Of a stretch of DNA of 64,000 nt, positions 37,923 to 50,424 are shown one piece after another. How positions within the stretch are numbered: the stretch's first letter is position 1; each line of letters begins with the position of its first letter. The stretch comes from Paramecium octaurelia (taxonomy: Eukaryota > Ciliophora > Oligohymenophorea > Peniculida > Parameciidae). The notes beneath the pieces were generated by a model. That model ran no database searches and was not told where the DNA came from. It saw nothing but the letters and a program-made list of their open reading frames with translations. Location of the stretch: the NCBI GenBank assembly GCA_905182995.1, contig CAJJDP010000111.1, positions 207,195-271,194 of the forward strand, in the 5' to 3' direction. A program made the position numbers and the translations under genes.

Positions 37923-38913
37923 TCACATAAATGGTTTAGAATAGCTTCCAGTTCCTAGATTGAGTAATGTTCTTAATCTATCATTTTCATCTTTCAATCT
38001 CCTGTTTTCTTGCAGAACATTATGATTAGAATTGGCTAGAGTGAATAATGTAATTGATTACATAGTTCAATTCTATTCGAAGATTATGGTCTTTGAACAA
38101 TTTGTGATTGTTGTTATTGTAATTATTAGATTTACTTTTAAAGAGTGTCAATTTGAATTTTAAGTTGTTGATTCTCTTATTCTAAATCTCCAGCACTTTA
38201 CAATACATACTCTAATTCATCAAAGCCTTTCCTATTAAATTAATAATGTGTTTTGCATACCTTAAAGTATCTAATTCTTATTTCAATCTCTGATTTTCCT
38301 TTTACAAGAATTCACACTATTTCTTGTTGTCCTCGAAAGCATATTTTGACAATTTAATTTAATCTAATTCAATTCTCAATGACCTATTTTCTTATTCTAA
38401 TTGATTTCTATCTGCTATGAATCTAGCTGTAAGTTCTCGTATTTCTCTGTCCACTTGAATTCTTCTTTGAAGTTCATTTTGATATCTCTAATCCTCACTT
38501 TCCTTATCTCTATTTTAATATTTAACTCTCCATTATTCACATTCCATTTACAATAGGGCTAGTTTCTTTTCGTATTCACCTATTTTGACTCTTTGAGATA
38601 TAACTTCATTTTCAACTAAATCTACTCCCTTGAATCTCATTTCACTCGTATTGAATAATTGCTAAATGTGAGTATTTTCTTCTCTCAATCTATCATTTTC
38701 AACAGTGAGCAGAAATACAACCATGTAGATGTCTTCTCCCAACCAGGGTTTATTTGGAGGTTGTCCGCCTTGCATTTCTTGGAAGTTGGGTCTTTCTTCA
38801 ATGATCTTAGCTTGAATCTGTTGTAATTGGAACTTCATTCTTTATTCCTATTGAATTTGCGAAATGGATTGAGGGATTTCTCTATTTGGTTGCATAGGGG
38901 GTCTATACTCCAT
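37923..38913 (-). CDS. Coiled-coil protein, about 320 residues
   Basis: ATG is at 38913 and the stop at 37925-37923, with short introns near 38240-38265 and 38020-38060. The first 60 residues are Pro/Gln-rich (MEYRPPMQPNREIPQSIS; QGGQPPNKPWLGEDIYMV). From about residue 65 to near the end it is one long coiled coil (VENDRLREENTHIQQLF; LEQENRSLRIELDQIKLS). It ends LRTLLNLGTGSYSKPFM. There are no catalytic motifs or membrane segments. A cytoskeletal, centrin-lattice or basal-body adaptor is plausible but unproven. Confidence 0.72.
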
Positions 38914-38984
38914 AATAAATAAATTTATTTTTGATTGGTTATATGAATCACAATATATATATATATATTTATTAAATAATATAT

Positions 38985-39761
38985 TCATTTAGCCCTCAAA
39001 TTGTTGTTACTTGTCAATGTTTTCATTTCCCATTCGATATAATCCCTTTCTAAGAAACTCTCCTGCTTAATAGGTTCTGGTTTTTTGTCTTTGAGTTGTT
39101 CTATAATAAGACTCTGCATTTTGAGGATCTTATCTTGTTTTTCTTTTTCCAGTTGATCTAAAATTTGTTCATTGGTAATAAGGATTTGGCGTGAATCATT
39201 TTCATCATTGTATTATTTGGGATTATCGGAATAGAGGAGCATCAATTTGAGAGGGTTAGTCTCCTCAACTTTGGAATTGGAGTTATCTGGGAGTGTTTCT
39301 GATTGCTACTGTTGCTCTACTTATTGAATTTATATATATTTAGCCAATCTGCTATGATGAGTAGACTAATCTGGCTGATTTAGTTGTTGTTCTTGGTCTT
39401 ATTAGAGGTTATTGATATCATTTTAGGTTGATAACTCTTAGGAGAGCTAATCATTATCTAATTTGTCTAGCCAATATTACACTGAATGTATGGATTCCTA
39501 TTTGATGGGATATTGTGAGGGATCTTCAGAATGGTTCTATTGCATTTCATTGACTTTCAACAATGATTCCACTTAAGCATTGATCTAATCTACGAATGGA
39601 GTTTACGAATACAGATCCAATTAATCAACTACGTCCTATTTAATCTCATTTATTACCACTCTTTCTACAAAATCAGTTCTCGGAGGATCCTGAATAATAT
39701 TCTAACTGGCTTAGAATGCACTTAGAGTAACTGATATAATTATTACAATCAATATTCTCAT
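38985..39761 (-). CDS. Secreted Gln-rich protein, 258 residues
   Basis: Intronless, ATG 39761 to stop 38987-38985, exactly 259 codons. It begins with a good signal peptide (MRILIVIIISVTLSAFQAS). The mature part is acidic and Gln/Asn/Ser-rich with a helical C-terminal half (ILITNEQILDQLEKEKQ; KILKMQSLIIEQLKDKK). No Cys pattern and no second membrane segment, so it is probably soluble in the secretory pathway, for instance a granule or surface-coat component (inference). No known family. Confidence 0.7.
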
Positions 39762-39779
39762 TAAAAACGTAAATTAATA

Positions 39780-41082
39780 ATGGATAATCCATTGGGCAAC
39801 CGAAACTTATCAAATACTTACTTATAACAACAAAATTACAAACTTATCCAACGTCTGGGAATGGGTGCTTTTGGAGAGATCTATCTAGCCTAAAATAAAC
39901 AGAAAGAGGAATTTGCTATCAAATTGGAAAGAACCAATTGCCAATATCCTCAAATACTATATGAAGCCAAAGTTTATGCATTCCTTCATCAAGATACACA
40001 ACAACTCGATAAAGGTACCAACTAAATACAATCTCTAAGGCATTCCTAAAGTATTCGGGGCAGCAACAGAAGGAGATTACAATTATTTGGTCATGGAGCT
40101 ATTGGGATCCTCAATTGAAGATTTGTTTGCTTAATGTCATCGCAAGTTATCCATTAAAACAGTAACATCAATATTAATTCAGGTTTGCACACTTGCTGAA
40201 CAAATGGTCTCAAGACTTGAATTCATGCATTCCCGATCCTTCATCCATCGTGATGTCAAACCTGATAACTTCCTCATGGGTATTGGTAAAAAGCAGTCCA
40301 AACTCTATGTGGTAGACATGGGTTTGGCCAAAAGATATCTAACAAAAGATGGTCACATCCCATTCAAAGAGAACAAACCACTCACTGGAACTGCTCGATA
40401 TGCTAGTATCAATACTCATTTGGGATATGAACAAAGTAGAAGAGACGATCTCGAAGGCTTGGCTTACGTTCTTGTTTATCTAGCTAAAGGCACTCTACCC
40501 TGGATGAATCTTGCATGCAATAATAAAAATGACAAATACGTCTTGATCAAAGAAAAGAAAATTAAAACTACCACCGAACAACTCTGCTCAGGATTACCTG
40601 AAGAAATGACTTAGTACTTAAATTATGTTAAGAAATTAAAGTTCGAGGAAAAACCAGATTATAATTATTTGAGGAATCTCTTCAAGTAAGCACTACAGAG
40701 ATAGAACCTTTAATTGGATTACATTTACGATTGGACTAAACCAGAAAAAAAACGATAAGAAAACGATCAAGTAGATGCTATTCGAAAAGTTAAAGAAGAA
40801 ATTGCCAATAAAGAATAGGATCCTAAAATCAAACAAATCCTATAACCATAATAAAATCCTGCTAAAGCCTAATCCATCATTGCACCCAAACCTTAACCCA
40901 TCAATTCTCCAAAAGCCAATCAAAAAGTACAGCAACAATAAAATCGCCCTCAATCTGCTCAAAAACCAGTAGCCCCTAAAAAACCCCAACTACCAACTCA
41001 ACAAGGCAAAAAACCACCCGTTGAACCAAGAGTCGCCGCACCCAGAATAGTAATTAATAAAGAACCTTACACTAAATATTGA
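39780..41082 (+). CDS. Casein kinase 1 family Ser/Thr kinase
   Basis: ATG 39780, TGA 41080-41082. Two introns: 40015-40039 (25 nt, AAG acceptor, restoring KGIPKVFG) and 40162-40182 (21 nt, CAG acceptor; a multiple of three with no stop, so its removal is inferred from alignment of [12 protein letters not shown] to the family). CK1 landmarks: [46 protein letters not shown], the CK1-specific [15 protein letters not shown], and [13 protein letters not shown]. The activation segment starts DMGLAKRY, with Met in place of Phe in DFG. The last 110 residues are a Gln/Pro/Lys-rich disordered tail. CK1 enzymes phosphorylate acidic or pre-phosphorylated targets in trafficking, cilia and clock signalling. 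Confidence 0.88.
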
Positions 41083-41640
41083 TTTCTTATTTTGAAGGTT
41101 TTATTTATTCAATGATATTTACTGCGTTTTTAATTTATAAATTTACTAGTATAATATCAATACGTTTTGTATCCTTAGCCTTATTCAAACCTTTAAAACA
41201 TATCTGATGTACTACTGTTTTTGATTATAATTTCGATTGGTTTGACGAATATGATATAAAATCATGTATAGTTTCCTTATTTTTTAACAAATTAACATAA
41301 TAATTACGTTAAATGGAACTTGGGAAAAAGCCTTGATTTCATTTTTACTTTATTTTACAGTAGTCAGATAAAAAAATTACAAAAAAAATATTTATTTTGC
41401 CTTGAGAGCTTCTTCTTATTTTATTAAATGATTCCTAAACAAGAATAAAATTTATCTCTAATATCACTCATGTACTAACATTTATGTACATTTAAATATA
41501 ATGTACTTAATCACTTAATTTGATTTACCTTATGAGGATCATGATTTAATAAATGGAAGGGGTTTTTTGGAATTGCTGAAATGTATTAATATAAAAAAAG
41601 GCTTGAATTTTATAAATAAAATAGAAAAATTAACAATTAA
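41083..41640. other. Intergenic, no features
   Basis: AT-rich spacer between the CK1 and cyclic-nucleotide-binding genes, both on the plus strand; terminator and promoter only. No reading frame or RNA gene seen. Confidence 0.5.
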
Positions 41641-43512
41641 ATGAAAAATAAAAGATCAATCATCTAAGAATAACAGCCAGATCATGATTTGATTCGTAAA
41701 TAGAATGAAATGAATTTACAACCGGCACTATAAGTATATAGAATGTATACTTAATTACATACAGTAGCTTAAGCAGAATAAGTGGCTGATTCTTTGTCAT
41801 CAATAGATTTCATACAGAAATAATGTGAAAAGAGTATGAAAGTTAGGGATTTTGCAATGTATGCAGCATAATTTTTCAAATATGAATACTACAGTTTTGG
41901 CCAAACAATAATGAATTAAGGAGAGTATGGAGATAGATTTTATTTGTTACTGAATGGTGATGTCGGTGTATACATGAAACGATCTAGCGAAGATGTTCAG
42001 AATGATTTAGAGTTATTAACATAGTAATGTAGTGAGACTAATATTGTTGTAAGTAATGCTTAAAAGAAAAAGAAAACTGTTCTGTTAAATTAACTAAACA
42101 AATATGAATTAGCCTTGAGAATGCTAATAGATAATACGTTGTACTATAATAATGGAGTTCCTCTGTTTAAAAAAGTGTGGTAATATTATTCAGGATAATG
42201 TTTTGGTGATTAAGCACTAATACATGATCAACCAAGATCGGCAAGCATTATAGTAGTATCAGAAGAGGCACATTTGATATCAATGAATAAACATGATTTT
42301 AGATAAGTGTGTGAGAAACAGATTCAGGAATAGAATGCAAATGTGGATTATTTTATGAAATTATTTAATGGAGCTAGCAAATTTACTGTCACTAAATTTA
42401 TATAGAATTTAAGAACTACTCAATTTTCAGCATAGGAAATATTATGGAAAGAGGGAGATGAACCAAAGTTCTATTTTTTGATTTTGAAGGGTAGAGTGCA
42501 ATTATATAGGTATATTGCAGAAGAAATGATTACTCAATCTGTAAGTAGAAAGAAGAAGAAGATCATCTTAAGTTAATTATCAGATAACTCATTCGTTGGT
42601 TAAGAAGAGATAATTGATTCTCTTCCTTATAGATTGTATTCTTGTTAAGTCTTGGATAACACAACAGCATATTTCATGGAAGCAAGCGAATTCAACAATC
42701 TGAAAAAGAATTTCCCAGAAATAGTGAAATTACTGAAAGACAAAAGTTCTTTAATTTCTGATTATATGAACAATAGATAAAATAACATCATTTCAATACT
42801 GTCATAACATGAAAATTAATAAAAAGAATAGCCATAGTTAATGATTACTGAAAGAAAAACTGTGTAAGAGATATTCAAAGATCCACATGATAGACCAGAT
42901 AAAAACGATATTAGATCATAAAAACCAAAAATACTATTACAAACTGAAATAGCCCATTAGAATATGTTATATCATTAGAAGAAATTGCCTACTGATGCTA
43001 AAACCTAATTTTTGATGGTGGACACAAATCTAATTGAGTAAATCAGAGATAGAGTATCCAGACAGATTTGGACTGGTGCTGAAAAGAAGTAGAGAGTTAA
43101 GACTACTCATCTAGATGATAATCAAATTTTAACTAGTAGAGTTTAAAGTGCACTAAATGTCAAATCTAAGAAAATGTAGAGGTTTTCATCCCTTGAAACT
43201 ATACTCCAAATCACCTCATCAGAACCTCATTAGACTTCTCCAACCTTTATCACTTCCTCAACCAACACTATTCCTCTTATCTAAAGATCCTGGAATCCAT
43301 AGAGTAGACAACTTAAGGCTAAATTAAGAAGGAAAATGAGTGGAGCTATGAGTCAAAACACCTTATAAAGTCGATAAATTGAAAATGAAGATATACTCTC
43401 TCAACTCTAACTACCTCAAAGAATACACACAGCCAAATCTACAAATAGAAAAATGTATGTTTATTCATTTATTTTTAAGTTGCTCCTCTTTTGGATTGCG
43501 AAAAAAGAGTGA
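41641..43512 (+). CDS. Protein with two cyclic-nucleotide-binding domains
   Basis: The frame from ATG 41641 is open to TGA 43510-43512 (623 residues). The first CNB domain (about residues 60-215) shows YYSFGQTIMNQGEYGDRFYLLLNGDVGVY. Its phosphate-binding cassette is SGQCFGDQALIHDQPRSASIIV, split here as FGDQALI and PRSASIIV, keeping the Arg that contacts the cyclic phosphate. A second CNB-like unit (about 240-360) contains EGDEPKFYFLILKGRVQLY. The last 250 residues are basic, Ser/Thr/Gln-rich and probably disordered. There is no kinase or channel domain, so it resembles a free-standing regulator. The true end may lie about 20 bp later if a 25-nt AAG-ended intron near 43454-43478 is spliced. 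Confidence 0.8.
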
Positions 43513-44140
43513 TCAAGTTGTAAGTTATATTTGATTATTTATAATTAATTTTCATTTTTAATTTTCCATCTAATCTTCAAATATTATTATAAAATTCATT
43601 CAAATGCTAATTAAAGATATTTATTCATTTGTTAATCTAAAAAAATCAAAATAACTTCTATGCGTATAGATGTATTAAAAATATATTAATTATTGATTGA
43701 ATTTAAAATCAAATTCAAATCTATTGGTAATTTACAAAATAAATTAAGGACAATACTTCTATAATAGTGAAAACTTTAAAAATTAGAGGTTCTATTATTT
43801 CAACTTTAATTTTGTTTATTTTTAATTTCTGCCTAAATCAAACAGTAGTAATAATTAAATCTGATAGATTTAGTCGAAAAATATTGAAATTGATGTTGAA
43901 TTCTTCTTAAATCTTTGTAAAAGAGTAAAAAAGGCAGAGAACCAAATAAATATATAATGGATGTAGAAAATAATTATTATTAATCATTTGCCAATATACC
44001 ATTTTATTAAAAGTGAGTACTTAAACTTCATCAGATCAATTCATATGAGATATTTAAAGGATATTGTTTCTATTTCTTGCGTGGGTGACGTGTTATAATA
44101 GTTAAATTTAAAATTAATATACGATTACAAATAAAGGCTA
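43513..44140. other. Intergenic, no features
   Basis: Over 600 bp of AT-rich sequence between two plus-strand genes. Nothing recognisable on either strand. Confidence 0.5.
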
Positions 44141-44541
44141 TGCAAATTCCTCAAGATCAACCAGAATTCAGACCGAGTCGACTAACTCGATACTCCAACT
44201 AAGTGTTTTATACAATGGAAAATTGCGAGGTTTTCAACAATCCGATTGAAAATATGGACTTATTGATGTAATGAGATTATTACCTTAAGGGATTAAATAC
44301 CAATGTTATAATAAGTGTTTGAAGTACGATATACATAACATAAAGAAAACTAATTATAGAAATTTTACAACATGCCAAATCAAGAAAGGATGTTTTATAT
44401 GATTGATAAGGATTCGGGCAGGATTTTTGACATGAGAATTCCAGAAGTATGAAATTAGCTATTTATTAAGTAAGCCAAGGAAATCCAAGAAATAATGAAT
44501 GGTAATACGGTTAATTTTATCAAGGATTAGGCATGGAATGA
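44141..44541 (+). CDS. Small protein, about 110 residues, intron-rich
   Basis: ATG 44141 (MQIPQDQPEFRPSRLTRYSN). It is kept open by introns at 44268-44289 (22 nt, AAG), about 44448-44471 (24 nt, AAG) and about 44502-44524 (23 nt, AAG), ending at TGA 44539-44541. The product has an acidic middle (ENMDLLMDQIPMLQQVF) and a region NMPNQERMFYMIDKDSGRIF. The 45 bp to the next ATG is short but usual for this genome. The exon structure is inferred only from frame, so the 3' half is uncertain. No family recognised. Confidence 0.45.
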
Positions 44542-44585
44542 TTTTATGTACTAAAATATAACTATATAGATTGTTGACCAAAAAA

Positions 44586-46311
44586 ATGAACGAACACCTC
44601 TTAGACTATGCAGAATTGGGGGATGCACAATCAATAGAGACTTTACTGATACCTACCATTGAATATTACCTTGATGTGGATACAAAGTATAATAAGTTCA
44701 TTTAAACTATTAAGAGGTCTGGATGATTGGACAGCTTTGCATTTTGCATCAAATGAAGGGAATTTGGATATAGTGAACATACTCTTAAAACATGGAGCAA
44801 CAGTTGATGCACTAACCAAATTTTCAAGAACCCCTTTCTTTTTGACAGTAATGTAGAATTTCATAGAATGCGCAAATGTTTTGTTGCAACATAACGCCAA
44901 TATCAATATATAGGATAAGGATGGCAATACTCCATTGCACATCGCATCCTAAATGGGATCAACAGATATGATAGCCTTTCTATTGGAGAAGAAGGCTGAT
45001 CCAAATATCAGAAACTCTTTCAATTAGAATTGCATCCAGATTTGTTGTGATGCAAATAGTTTACAAATCTACATCAAATATGGATACGTTCACAATGAGG
45101 AAGTAATTATACTTGATCTATACTAAGAGCTATGAACGCACCATAATACCAGGCACAAACTTTCTCTTAAGAAATAGTAGGTATGATCACGTAATGAAAT
45201 TTATGGCTAAAGAGAAACAAGCTGAAGGATAAACTGCAAATGGTTAGAATTAAGTTGCAAGCTAAAATAATACTAATAAGAAAATATGGAAATTCTAAAA
45301 TCTAGCTAAATTTTAGAATGTTAATCTTTTGAAATATAAGATGACTCCAAACATGTTCAATTTTTATTAATTATTGGGAAAAGGATCTTTTGGGGAAGTA
45401 TATTTAGTGGATAAAATTGGATCAGAAAATAGGAAACTGTTTGCTATGAAAATATTAAAGAAAGAAAGAATGATGTCATAGAACTTATTAAAATATGCAG
45501 AAACAGAAAAGGAAGTATTGAGTGTAATGCATCATCCATTCATAGTGAAATTGAATTATGCATTTTAAACAGAATCTAAATTATTTTTGGTGATGGATTT
45601 CTGTCCTGGAGGAGATCTCTCCAAATTACTTGATATAAAGAGAAAGTTACCAGAAGAAGATGCTAAAATTTATGTGGCTGAAATATTATTAGCAATTGAG
45701 TGTTTACATAAAAACAACATCATATTTAGAGATTTAAAACCAGAAAATGTTGTATTAGATTCAGATGGACATGCTCTTTTAACAGATTTTGGATTGTCAA
45801 AAAAGGGAGTCACTGACGAAGAATTGAATAAATCATTTTGTGGTTCACCTGCATACTTACCACCTGAGATATTGTCTAAATAAGGACACAATAGAATGGC
45901 TGATTGGTATGGATTAGGAGTTATGACTTATGAATTATTGGTTGGTATTCCACCTTATTATGCTAATGAACGTGAATAATTGTTTGATAATATCAGAAAA
46001 GGACCATTAAAAATACCAAGAAGCTTATCTACTGAAGCTAAATCATTTATTGTAGCTGTAAATTACCTTTATTATTAAAGTTGTTAAACAGAGATCCAAA
46101 CAAAAGATTGGGAGCTAATCTAGATGGTGAAGAAGTTCGAGAACATCCCTGGTTAGCAAGTGTCAACTGGAAGGATTGTTATGATAGAAAATTAAAACCA
46201 CCTAAACCAACAGAACAAACATTTAATAATGTGCCTTTGAGGATCAACTTTATGGATACTGATGAAAATAAGAATAAAATTACAGGATGGTCATTCTATG
46301 AAGAATCATGA
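44586..46311 (+). CDS. Ankyrin-repeat AGC protein kinase
   Basis: ATG 44586, TGA 46309-46311, with AAG-ended introns at 44687-44714 (28 nt), 45103-45127 (25 nt) and 46058-46080 (23 nt). Residues 1-170 hold three to four ankyrin repeats (DDWTALHFASNEGNLDIVN; DGNTPLHIASQMGSTDMIA). After a Gln/Asn linker comes an AGC kinase: LGKGSFGEVYLV, FAMKILKKE, catalytic loop FRDLKPENVVLD (Phe replacing His in HRD, usual YRD/FRD variation), DFGLSKKG, T-loop FCGSPAYLPPEIL, and LLNRDPNKRLGAN. The C-tail ends GWSFYEES, close to a turn motif without a full hydrophobic motif. About 525 residues. S6K/AKT-like catalytic core joined to ankyrin repeats is not a standard animal or yeast architecture. Confidence 0.85.
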
Positions 46312-46490
46312 AAATTATAACAAATTCTCTTGTATGAATTATTTTTATAAGGCCATTTCTCTATTTGATCTTCTACTATTCTGATAGTTGTCTCTCGATA
46401 TCCTTTAACATTTCTATAATAATTATTAAATCCAATTGATAAAATTATTTCTAATAAGATTTATTTGAATAAATTATCTTTAAGAATGAA

Positions 46491-49400
46491 TCATAAATTT
46501 TTGTTTATTAAATCAACAATTTATTTGAATTCGCTCTTGGGTTACTTGAGTAGATTATTCGGGGAATCGCACTCAATAATTTGTCCTGCACTTAATACAA
46601 CGATTTTATCAGATTCCATAATAGTGGAAACCTTATGGGCAATCGTAATCATTGTTTAATTTTAGAAATGGTCTTTAAAGATCTAAATTAATATATTAAA
46701 TATTACATTTTTGATTAATTCCTCAGTTGGATTATCAATATTTGCAGTAGCTTCATCTACTAAAATAATTTTTCTATTTTCAATCATACATCTTGCTATC
46801 GTAATCAGTTACTTCTCTCCTAAACTCAAATTACCACCACTTTATTAAATCTTTGTCTCCAACTTATAATCTTAGAACGATTTCATATTATATAGTTAAC
46901 AAGCTTAACATACTTTTTCCAAATTTTAATCATCTGCTTGTCCATAAGGATCAAGATTCTCCTTCAAAGTTCCCTTATATATCAATGACTCTTGGGGAAT
47001 TACACTAAATTTCTTTCTGAGTTCTTGCAATGCATATTCATTAAGATCTGTTTCATCAATTTTTACATCTCCATTTGTTAGATGAATCATTCTCATCAAT
47101 GCCATTATTATAGAACTCTTACCAGCTCCAGTTCTACCCAATATACCAATTTTTTCACCAGATTCAATTGTTAAACTCAGATTAGATAAGACATCTTTCT
47201 GATTATTGGGATATTGGAATGATGCATTCGTTAGAGTAATTTATCCAATAGATTTAGAATTAGTAGAGCCTTATGCATAATCATCGTATTCAATATCATT
47301 TGATAAGTGTAAACATCTTTCAAAAGATATTGAATACATTAATAAATTGCCATAACTGACAGCCACTTAGACTAACAATTAAGATACATTGGACATTTAA
47401 ATCACTATTAAATAGGTCATGGCTGGATTATTATTTGGATATAGAAGACATACCACAAACAATATAGTTTAAAAGATATTAGTAATAATGCTGGATGTTT
47501 AGGAAAACCATTATTGTAATCCTGCCAAATACATTTAATTTCCTAGATCTAAATCAATATTATTGTAATGGTTTTGCAGAACAAACTTTTTGGGAAGACA
47601 TGATCTAACAAACAAAAGACCCCTTATTATTTATTGGTAATATGTAAACACGGGGCTTTTTGAAACTGATTCAATACGAGTCATTTCTGTTAAACATTTA
47701 TAGTATGAAATTGTAAACAGGAGGAGGATGATAACAAATATTAGAACTATAGGGTAAGCTATGTAATTCAAAAATATCAGACTAGTAATCAAAGGCATAA
47801 TCAAATTAGTGAATTGAATACTTAAATTGTATATTTGATTTGGAAATAGCATATCGATATTGTAGATATCCTTACTTAATCTATTCATTAATCTTCCTAT
47901 CAAAATCTAATTGTAGAATTAAGTAAACGATGCTTTCATTAAAGAAGCAAAGATGTTCTTATGAATAACAGAGCTAGTCTTTATTCCAATTAACAAGAAA
48001 TATCCTGTTATGGAGATAATAGCAATATAAATTGGAATATTAAATATAGGAAAGTATACTAAGGCAACCTCTCTAAATTCATCAGGGTCCAATTCAGGAT
48101 TTGATAGAGTCTTGCTTGACAGTGTAGATAATACCATTAGAACACTAAAATATGTAACAACAGCAATAATAGCCCAAAAACCTCCTTAAAATTAAAATAT
48201 AGTTTTGATAACTTTGTTATCAATTTTTCCAACTCTTTAATCTTCGCTCATCAATGTAAAAGATGCTTTTGATTTTGGTTCTTTATCTTCTAAATGATTA
48301 TTCTCAAATTGGATATCAATTAAATTTAATTTTTCTTCTTCAACTTTAATTTATGAATTATACGGAACCAATCTATCATTTTATAACAAATAGATTTAAT
48401 CAACTCCTGATAAATTTGTCAATTAATTTGTAAATAATATTCTAGTTTTACCATGAAGAAATTTAAGAAAACATTCTTTATAAATATGGCATTTGACTTT
48501 GATATCAAGTGCGCTTAGAGGGTCATCAAATAAATAGATATCTGCTTCTTTATAAACAGCTCTGGCTAGATTGATTCTTTTCTATTAGCCTCCTGATAGG
48601 TTATCTCCTTTTTCACTCAATTGAGTGAAATCCTTATTAACAAATTAATTGATATCTTATTCCAATGCAGTCACACGCATAACCTTTTTATATCTCAATT
48701 CATCAAATTTATTCATGTAGATGATATTATTTTTAATAGTATCACTAAGTATCCATGGTTCTTGGGTAGCCAAACTAATTTCTCCATTAACAACAATCTG
48801 ACCCGAAACACAATTCGTTTCATTTAAGATTGACTTAAGAATTGTAGATTTGCCTGAAGCAGAACTAACATAAATAATGATATTTACTTTCCAACAATTA
48901 CTATATATTAGCCTTTCTTAACATCTAATTTCAAATTGAATTATTAATTTTATTTAAGATATTAGTTTTCATCAATATATTTCCAATCAAATGTTCCATC
49001 TATCTTAATGTCATGTCCTTTATCCTCATCATTATTCCATGGTTAGATTTGATTTTCTTTTAGAAATGAAGTGATTCTGCTAATAGAATTGATAGAAGCA
49101 TAATAATTTTTGAGTTGATTAGGAAATGCTTACAATAAATACATCAATTAACTTGAATTTTACATGATCACAGTTGTAATTGCAAAAGTAATAAAGTCAG
49201 CAAAATAGAATGTGCATTCCCATGTTGCAAAGCTAAGAATGTTCTACATAAATTAAATAAAAATTAAGAGAAGAACTTGCTACTTTAAGAATTTTAGTTC
49301 TTTAGCTCTGAGTTTCTCAATTCTTTTTTCAAAGTATGTTTCATAACAATTGAACTTGATTTATTTAATTTATAATAGTGATTCATCAACTCCACCCATT

Positions 49401-50159
49401 CTTTCATCTTTAGCATGCATAAATTTGTTTTGTATCTTTCCAAAATAGTACCCAAATGCGACTCCAAAAATAGCTTAAATTATAACACCTATAGCAGGTG
49501 GTAAACTATTATCCTTCACTGTTACGTAAAATACGAAAAATGCTCCCAAAAGTTGATACGGTACTAAATAAACTTAAAATCTGTTGATGAAGTAATATGA
49601 CGATTGCAAAACATCAACTTAGAGCATATTAATTAAATCTCCGGGATTGTATTTAGATGAGCGTTGTAATGGAAATTTCAGTGTATGTTCCATCAATTGA
49701 ATTTACAATGCACCTTAAATTTTAATGGAAACTATAGCCTACAAAAATTATTAGATAGGCTAAAATATTGACAGAGTAATGTAATATAATAATTACAATA
49801 CAGCAAACACAAGTACATTTGTTGTGGTGAACACTGTGTTTGAATCTACAAAATAACTTTAGGCTTTGCTCATCATATAAGGTAAGGTTAATTGGAAAGT
49901 GCAAGTAAACCAATATATCAAGCAATTGAGGATTATATGGACTAGAATAATTATCAATATGTTACATTTGAAAGACACCCATAATGATTATCTTAGATCA
50001 GGATGTAGTTCATAAGATTAGATAAAGGTTTTGTAACTAGTTAGTGATGAATGCTCTTTTAAAACCTTAGGAATTAGCTTTTGGTTGAGTGGCTATTTTG
50101 ATCCTTGCTAAAATATCAATTGATGTTAAATTAGTACCTTAAATATTTTGTATATCCAT
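46491..50159 (-). CDS. ABCC-type full ABC transporter (MRP-like)
   Basis: ATG at 50159, stop at 46493-46491. Order is membrane domain 1, ATPase 1, membrane domain 2, ATPase 2, the ABCC layout. The N-terminus carries [11 protein letters not shown] just before the first membrane domain. ATPase 1 (about 48980-48400) has Walker [13 protein letters not shown], restored by a 23-nt intron, [21 protein letters not shown]-type signature and FDDPLSALD. ATPase 2 (47250-46500) has [35 protein letters not shown] and [15 protein letters not shown]. The linker is acidic. About 1,150 residues, no N-terminal TMD0, like short MRPs. Such pumps export glutathione- or glucuronide-conjugates and organic anions. 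Confidence 0.85.
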
Positions 50160-50381
50160 AGAAAAAAGTAAGTTTTTAAGGTTCCAATTCGTTGAGTGGA
50201 TGTGTTAATCCCAAGCAAGCTCTCTTCTTATTAAGTCTTAGTTTCAACTTTCTTCATAAATATAATTATTTGATATAGATTTCAAGACAAATTAGGTTAT
50301 ATAATAAAAATATTCCACAAAAACATAAATTTTATAATATTAAATTGCGATTTACTATGATAACAATTGGAATATAAATGA

Positions 50382-50407
50382 ATAATAATAATAATTATTA
50401 TTATTAT
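50382..50407. repeat. 26-bp perfect AT palindrome
   Basis: ATA/TAT trinucleotides arranged as a perfect self-complementary 26-mer centred on AATT at 50393-50396. It lies in the spacer upstream of the ABCC gene start and just past the end of the large mitochondrial-type gene. It would form a hairpin in single strand. It could help transcription termination or be a simple-repeat accident. Confidence 0.6.
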
Positions 50408-50424
50408 ATATAAATTGTTGTACA

